Part shown: positions 59,349 through 64,000 of the stretch, piece after piece
Layout of the letters: each line of letters starts with the position of its first letter
Position numbering within the stretch: position 1 is the first letter of the stretch
Assembly (NCBI RefSeq): GCF_015637705.1
Contig: NZ_JADOBE010000002.1
Coordinates: 124,001 to 188,000 of the forward strand
Direction of reading: 5' to 3'
Source: Pseudomonas sp. N040
Lineage (GTDB): Bacteria > Pseudomonadota > Gammaproteobacteria > Pseudomonadales > Pseudomonadaceae
Length of the DNA stretch: 64,000 bases
The notes under the pieces: generated by a model
Seen by the model: the letters and a program-made list of their open reading frames with translations, nothing else
Told to the model about the DNA's origin: nothing
Databases searched by the model: none
Program-made: the position numbers and the translations under genes

Positions 59349-59543
59349 GCTCTAACTCTCCAAAACCGCAACACTGGAAACTCCGGGATTACCCCTGGCG
59401 AGCCGCCTGAAAATTAATGATTGTCTGCCGGTTGCCCGGCGCTGGCAAACCCGGACACTGCCCGACAAGCCGGCAAGCAGCATCAGCGCCAACTGCCCCG
59501 CTGCCTCGCAACAGGCTAGCTGACGGCCACTCTGGCCAGACCG

Positions 59544-60170
59544 TCACATCGATAACTCTTTGCAGGCCCGAATAAAGGCCTGAATCTTGCCGGCATCCTT
59601 GATGCCCTTGCTGATTTCTACCCCGCCACTGACATCCACCGCGTAGGGGCGCACCCGGGTGATCGCAGCCCGCACATTCGCCGAATTCAGCCCTCCGGCC
59701 AGAATTACCGGGCAAGGCAGCTTGTCTGGCACCAGTGACCAGTCGAATGACTCGCCGGTTCCGCCGGGGACACCGGCAACGAAGGTATCCAGCAATATGC
59801 CTGCAGCACCGGGATAACGGGCGACCTGTGCCCGAATATCGTCTCCGGCCTTCACCCGCAGGGCTTTCAGGTAAGGCCGGCGATAACCCTCGCAGTCGGC
59901 AGGGGTTTCATCTCCGTGGAACTGCAGCATGTCGAGCGGCAGTGCAGCGAGGATTTCGTTCAGCTCGCCGCGACTGGCATTGACGAACAGGCCAACCGTG
60001 GTAACAAACGGCGGCAATGCCGCAATGATCGCGCGCGCCTGCTCAATACTTACGGCCCGGGGGCTCTTCGCATAGAACACCAGGCCGATGGCATCGGCGC
60101 CTGCAGCGGCAGCCGCCAGTGCGTCCTCGACTCGGGTAATTCCACAGATCTTGATACGCACAATGGTCAA
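59544..60170 (-). CDS. trpF: Phosphoribosylanthranilate isomerase
   Basis: This 208-residue TIM-barrel protein starts with [20 protein letters not shown] near 7-26, the catalytic cysteine being in KICGIT and the catalytic aspartate in LLDTFV near 126. [11 protein letters not shown] near 180 is the phosphate-binding end. A TTG start at 60170 is chosen because the P. aeruginosa enzyme has the same number of residues before VRIKICG; a GTG three codons in is possible. It isomerises phosphoribosylanthranilate in tryptophan synthesis, and is separate from other trp genes, as is usual in Pseudomonas. Confidence 0.94.
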   Translation of the reverse strand: MTIVRIKICGITRVEDALAAAAAGADAIGLVFYAKSPRAVSIEQARAIIAALPPFVTTVGLFVNASRGELNEILAALPLDMLQFHGDETPADCEGYRRPYLKALRVKAGDDIRAQVARYPGAAGILLDTFVAGVPGGTGESFDWSLVPDKLPCPVILAGGLNSANVRAAITRVRPYAVDVSGGVEISKGIKDAGKIQAFIRACKELSM

Positions 60171-60222
60171 CTTGGATTATCCGGGCAATGAACCTGATGT
60201 TAGCAAAGGCCGCCCTGCTGCG

Positions 60223-61083
60223 TCAGCTTGCCGCCTCAGGCAAGGCTGAAAGGAAGTGCGGACCGGTGTAGCGCTGAGGCAAGTCGAACTCCGCCGGATA
60301 ATCGACCTGGACCAGATAGAGCCCGTAAGGATGCGCGGTAACCCCGCCGGTTCGACGTACCCGCGTCTCCAGGACCTCCCTGGCCCATTCGACGGGTCGC
60401 TCGCCGGCACCGATGGTCATCAGTACGCCGGCTATGTTGCGCACCATGTGGTGGAGAAACGCATTGGCGCGAATATCCAGGACGATGAACTTGCCATGCT
60501 CGATCAGCTGCAGGTGATGCACCGTCTTGATCGGTGACTTGGCCTGGCACTGCCTGGCCCGGAAGGCACTGAAGTCGTGCGTACCAACCAGACAGGACGC
60601 GGCTGCGCGCATAAGGGTCACGTCGAGCGGACGATGGTTCCAGGTGACCTCTTCGGCCATGTGCGCAGGACGAATCTGGTCGTTGTAGATCACATAGCGA
60701 TAACGCCTGGCCATGGCACTGAAGCGCGCATCGAAATGGCCGGGCATCGCGCGCGCCCAGGTCACGCTTATATCGGGCGCCAGGTTCATGTTGGCCCCCA
60801 TCACCCAGGCGTGCATGGAGCGATCCACCTCGGTTTCGAAGTGCACCACCTGCCCGCAGGCATGCACCAGCGCATCGGTCCGGCCGGCGCAACTGAGCCT
60901 GACCGGAGCGCCGCCCGCGACCTTGGACAAAGCCTTTTCCAGACTCTCCTGAATCGACGGAACGCCCGCTCTCTGTCGCTGAAAGCCACGGTAGCGGGAG
61001 CCCTTGTACTCAACCCCGAGGGCTATCCTGAAAACGCCAGCGGCAGCCATGTCGGCTGCCGCTGGTGACAATACTTCAGACAT
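60223..61083 (-). CDS. truA: tRNA pseudouridine(38-40) synthase
   Basis: This 286-residue TruA has the catalytic aspartate in the LSCAGRTDALVHACGQVVHF segment near 63-82, RFSAMARRYRYVIYN near 119-133, and a C-terminal AFLHHMVRNIAGVL near 208-221. It modifies positions 38-40 of tRNAs. It follows fimV by 3 bases, the usual Pseudomonas order. Confidence 0.95.
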   Translation of the reverse strand: MSEVLSPAAADMAAAGVFRIALGVEYKGSRYRGFQRQRAGVPSIQESLEKALSKVAGGAPVRLSCAGRTDALVHACGQVVHFETEVDRSMHAWVMGANMNLAPDISVTWARAMPGHFDARFSAMARRYRYVIYNDQIRPAHMAEEVTWNHRPLDVTLMRAAASCLVGTHDFSAFRARQCQAKSPIKTVHHLQLIEHGKFIVLDIRANAFLHHMVRNIAGVLMTIGAGERPVEWAREVLETRVRRTGGVTAHPYGLYLVQVDYPAEFDLPQRYTGPHFLSALPEAAS

Positions 61084-61086
61084 TTA

Positions 61087-63927
61087 TCAGGCCAGTTTAC
61101 CGATCAATTCACGCGCTTCCTGCTGCTGGGATTCGCTACCCTCGGCAATCACCTCGTCGAGAATGTCGCGGGCACCCTCGGCATCACCCATATCGATGTA
61201 GGCGCGCGCCAGATCGAGCTTGGTCGCCGCTTCATCGGTGCCAGAAAGGAAATCGAAATCCTCATCATCGTCTGCCGCCAAATCGCCCTGCTCCTGCAAC
61301 AGTTCCGGCTCGTCCTGCAGCGAAAAATCGTCAAACGAAGCACTCAACTGGTCCAGCTCGTCATTCAGCGCTTCCAGCGTCGGCTCCGGCTCTGCCAGCG
61401 CCGACTGGAGGGATTGCTGTTCGCCGGTGGCCGGCAAAGCGAAGTCTTCGGCCAGGTCCAGCGCAGAGTCGAGCCCGAAGCTGTCATCGTCAGCACCTGC
61501 GCCGCTATCGAGCTCCGGCAACTCCAGACTGATTTCATTCTCATCGGGCAACGCGTAATCGCTACTGCCGGTCGATGCCTGGGCAGGCTCCAGCTCGAAG
61601 TCGAAATCTGAAAAATCATCGACTTGCTTGAGTGCCTGACTCGATTCGGATGCCGCCGGCGCTTCAAGCGTCAGGCCAAAATCAATGTCATCTTTAGCGC
61701 TGGCTGCCGGCTCGGCAAAATCGATATCCAGCGCAAAGTCATCCAGATCCTGGTCGGATGCGCTTGCCGGCGCCCGAAACTCTTCGTCGATTTCAGCATC
61801 CAGGTCTTCCAGGCTCAAATCGAACGCATCATCCGCATCCTGCGGCGCGGCAGGTGGCGCGTCGGAAATCAGATCTTCCATGGCAAAATCATCGGGCTCG
61901 GCAACATGGCCAACACCCGCGGCGAACCCCGCCGCCGCCATCGCCGGATACTTGGCCTTGATCTGCTCGATCTGCGCGCTCACCCCACCAACTTCCTGCA
62001 GTTCGGCTTCCTGGCGCTGGAAGCCGTCACGATCACCCAGCTCTGCCAGCACTTCCATCAACTTCAGCTGCAGATCGGCGCGTTGCGGCTCATTGTTGAT
62101 GGCGCCCTGCAGGAATTCGGCGGCCTGATTGAACTTGCCATAAGCGATATAGCTTTCCGCCTCGGCCAAGGCATCGATTGGCTGAGCATTGACCGGCTCT
62201 TTCTGCGGCTCTATTGCCGCATCATCCAGCCCGGCAAAGGTGTCATCAGGCAGCTCAGCCTCACTATCGAAATCCTTGTCGGTGTCGATATCCAGAGGTT
62301 TGGCTGCTGCAGACTGACTGTCTTTCAAGGCGTTACGCCGTGAAAGCGCCATCAAACCAAGCAGAATAATCAGCAAACCTGCGCCGGCAGAGCCTACCAG
62401 CAGTGGATTGCCCAGGAACTCGTCGACCGGACTGACCGGTTCCGGCGCGACCGCGCTGGCTGTTTCGCTGACAACCTGCACAGGCTGGACTTCTTCGACT
62501 GGCGCTACCGCCGCTGCCGGCTTGGCTGCTGCAGGGGCTGGCGCGGCTTGAGCTGCTGGCTCCTCCACCTTGGCGGTCGCCGGGGCATCAGCCACCGGCT
62601 GCACGGGGGCAGTGGGCTGTGCAGGAGTACTCTCGGCGACGACCGGCGCCTGTGCTGGCTTGTCCGCGATTGGTGCTGGAGCGAGCGGCTGCTCGGACTT
62701 GGTTGCAAGCGCCGCCTCGGCGGCCTGCTTTTCCTGCGCGAGCAGATCGGCCTGCAACTTGGCCAACTGGTCATCCTTGAGCTGGACCAGTTTCTGCAGC
62801 TTGTCCATCTGGCTTTGCAGGTCCGCCACACGCTCCTTGAGCTCTTCACCCTGGCGGCGCGAGGTATCCAGGCTTTCCTGGGTAACTGCCAGCTTGTCGC
62901 TCAGGACCTTGCTGTCCTCCCCAGCGCCCTTGTCACTGCCTGAAGCTGCCTTGCCAGCCTCGGCGGCAACCAGCCGAAGACTGTCCTTGGTTTCGATCTG
63001 CGCCGGCGCCTCACCGGCCACATCGCGCTTGGTTGCATCCAGTTGCCGGGCGGTTACCGGCGTCAGGCTGCGCCCTTCACGCCAGGCACTGTTCTGCTCC
63101 GCCACCTCAGCCGTGGCAGCCGAGCCGGAGCGTGCATTGACCTGGGACGCATCCGGCAGACGCAGCACCTGGCCACTTTTCAGACTGTTGATATTGCCGC
63201 CGATGAAGGCATTCGGATTGAGGTCCTGAATGGCCAACATGGTCTGATTCAGGGAACCACTCGACTGAACCCGCTGGGCAATCTCCCAAAGCGTGTCGTT
63301 CTTGCTGGTCCTGTACTGATCGCCAGAGATTGCTTCAGCGGCCACCGCCGCCGGACGGGACTCGGCACGGGCAGGCGCGGCAACTGGCGAACCCGGCAGG
63401 GAACCTGCCTTGAAGGGGCCGTCTGCAGGAGCACTCTGGCTGCGCGGCGCAGCAACCGGGACAGGGCTCGGCGCAGGCACTGCAACAGGAAGACGGGGTG
63501 CCGCGGCAATCGCGGTCTCCGGCGAATACAGGGGCGGATCCAGCAGCAGGGTGTACTCACGCAGAACCCGACCACTCGGCCAGACCACCTCTACCAGAAA
63601 GTTCAAATAAGGTTCGCGCACCGGCTTGCCCGAAGTGACACGGATCGCTCCCTTGCCATTCGCCAGGATGACGGGGGTGAACTTCAGGTCGGTGAGGAAA
63701 AACTCGCGCTCGACCCCGGCCTTGCTGAAGTCTTCGGGAGAAGCCAGACGGGGAATGATCTCGGCCTTGTCCAGATCGCGGATTTCGAGCAACTCGATGT
63801 TCGCATCAAGCGGCTGATTGAGCGATGACTGTAGAGATATCTCTCCGAGTCCCAGCGCATGCGCCATACCGGAAGTAAGCGACGTTGCAGCCGCGATTGC
63901 CAGTACCAGTTTGCGAACCCGAATCAT
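61087..63927 (-). CDS. fimV: Polar hub protein FimV
   Basis: The start at 63927 (MIRVRKLVLA) gives 946 residues with a signal peptide (LVLAIAAATSLTSGMAHALG). The N-terminal FimV domain (about 20-130) is followed by a LysM domain (about 215-265, with the NDTLWEIAQRV segment) and a coiled coil (about 330-410). After an Ala/Pro-rich stretch comes one transmembrane helix near 530-550 (GSAGAGLLIILLGLMALS). The cytoplasmic part is strongly acidic with TPR-like repeats and a FimV C-terminal motif (KLDLARAYIDMGDAEGARDI). It is required for type IV pilus assembly and cAMP signalling at the cell pole. Confidence 0.95.
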   Translation of the reverse strand: MIRVRKLVLAIAAATSLTSGMAHALGLGEISLQSSLNQPLDANIELLEIRDLDKAEIIPRLASPEDFSKAGVEREFFLTDLKFTPVILANGKGAIRVTSGKPVREPYLNFLVEVVWPSGRVLREYTLLLDPPLYSPETAIAAAPRLPVAVPAPSPVPVAAPRSQSAPADGPFKAGSLPGSPVAAPARAESRPAAVAAEAISGDQYRTSKNDTLWEIAQRVQSSGSLNQTMLAIQDLNPNAFIGGNINSLKSGQVLRLPDASQVNARSGSAATAEVAEQNSAWREGRSLTPVTARQLDATKRDVAGEAPAQIETKDSLRLVAAEAGKAASGSDKGAGEDSKVLSDKLAVTQESLDTSRRQGEELKERVADLQSQMDKLQKLVQLKDDQLAKLQADLLAQEKQAAEAALATKSEQPLAPAPIADKPAQAPVVAESTPAQPTAPVQPVADAPATAKVEEPAAQAAPAPAAAKPAAAVAPVEEVQPVQVVSETASAVAPEPVSPVDEFLGNPLLVGSAGAGLLIILLGLMALSRRNALKDSQSAAAKPLDIDTDKDFDSEAELPDDTFAGLDDAAIEPQKEPVNAQPIDALAEAESYIAYGKFNQAAEFLQGAINNEPQRADLQLKLMEVLAELGDRDGFQRQEAELQEVGGVSAQIEQIKAKYPAMAAAGFAAGVGHVAEPDDFAMEDLISDAPPAAPQDADDAFDLSLEDLDAEIDEEFRAPASASDQDLDDFALDIDFAEPAASAKDDIDFGLTLEAPAASESSQALKQVDDFSDFDFELEPAQASTGSSDYALPDENEISLELPELDSGAGADDDSFGLDSALDLAEDFALPATGEQQSLQSALAEPEPTLEALNDELDQLSASFDDFSLQDEPELLQEQGDLAADDDEDFDFLSGTDEAATKLDLARAYIDMGDAEGARDILDEVIAEGSESQQQEARELIGKLA

Positions 63928-64000
63928 AGTGATATCCCTTGTCTTATCTTTTTTTTCTCGACCAGCGAGAGGGTATTTTGCCACTAATTGCCCACAACTC

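Overview
The window is chromosomal DNA of a Pseudomonas-like gammaproteobacterium. It is GC-rich, and its right end (about 49-64 kb) carries housekeeping genes in the order known from Pseudomonas: fimV, truA, trpF, accD, folC, dedD, cvpA, purF, metZ, then tRNA-Asp, dnaX, ybaB, recR. These all read leftward on the minus strand. No rRNA, CRISPR array, prophage or intact insertion sequence was seen.

Region 1 (1-20.2 kb) is an aromatic catabolic block. A sigma-54 promoter (9135-9150) and a DmpR/XylR-type activator (9724-11421) serve a minus-strand run of catechol 2,3-dioxygenase (dmpB) and the multicomponent phenol hydroxylase dmpKLMNOP. A second unit, dmpC-dmpE-dmpH-dmpI, follows and runs off the left edge; it has its own LysR-type operator. 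dmpQ, dmpD, dmpF and dmpG are not where the classical dmp operon has them. Upstream of dmpR, on the same strand, lies a four-gene envelope operon: DUF1302 outer-membrane protein, DUF1329 protein, YCF48/BNR propeller and RND/MMPL transporter. It is divergent from a CatM/BenM-like LysR regulator. The promoters of this operon and of dmpC share the same two-part operator (ATAC-N7-GTAT plus a second GTAT half-site 22 bp away). This suggests one regulon that couples ring-cleavage metabolism to an uncharacterised transport or envelope system.

Region 2 (20-32 kb) is accessory: an exported PLP enzyme, an amine/amino-acid oxidase-like flavoprotein, an SDR, a decayed hipA remnant beside a small inverted-repeat element, a SulP transporter, zapE, a hemolysin-III family protein, and a cadmium/zinc/lead resistance pair (cadA/cadR) with a MerR-type operator and a DUF3703 gene.

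Region 3 (32-39 kb) holds a DMGDH-like FAD/GcvT oxidase divergent from an XRE-cupin regulator, then a small exported protein, a CYP153-type P450 and a putidaredoxin-like ferredoxin with no adjacent reductase, and exported MsrA and MsrB.

Region 4 (39-47.5 kb) looks like an arsenosugar-type locus. The radical SAM protein ArsS heads a six-gene minus-strand operon (sodium:solute symporter, TVP38-flavoprotein disulfide reductase fusion, second flavoprotein, sulfotransferase, small membrane protein). Two glycosyltransferases of the arsenosugar-associated families are divergent from it. No arsM was found in the window. The sulfotransferase makes a sulfated arsenosugar an attractive but untested idea.

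Region 5 (47.5-64 kb) begins with an acyl-CoA dehydrogenase with a TetR-type operator and a Nudix hydrolase, then the housekeeping genes. Several families of short palindromic REP-like repeats are scattered between genes.
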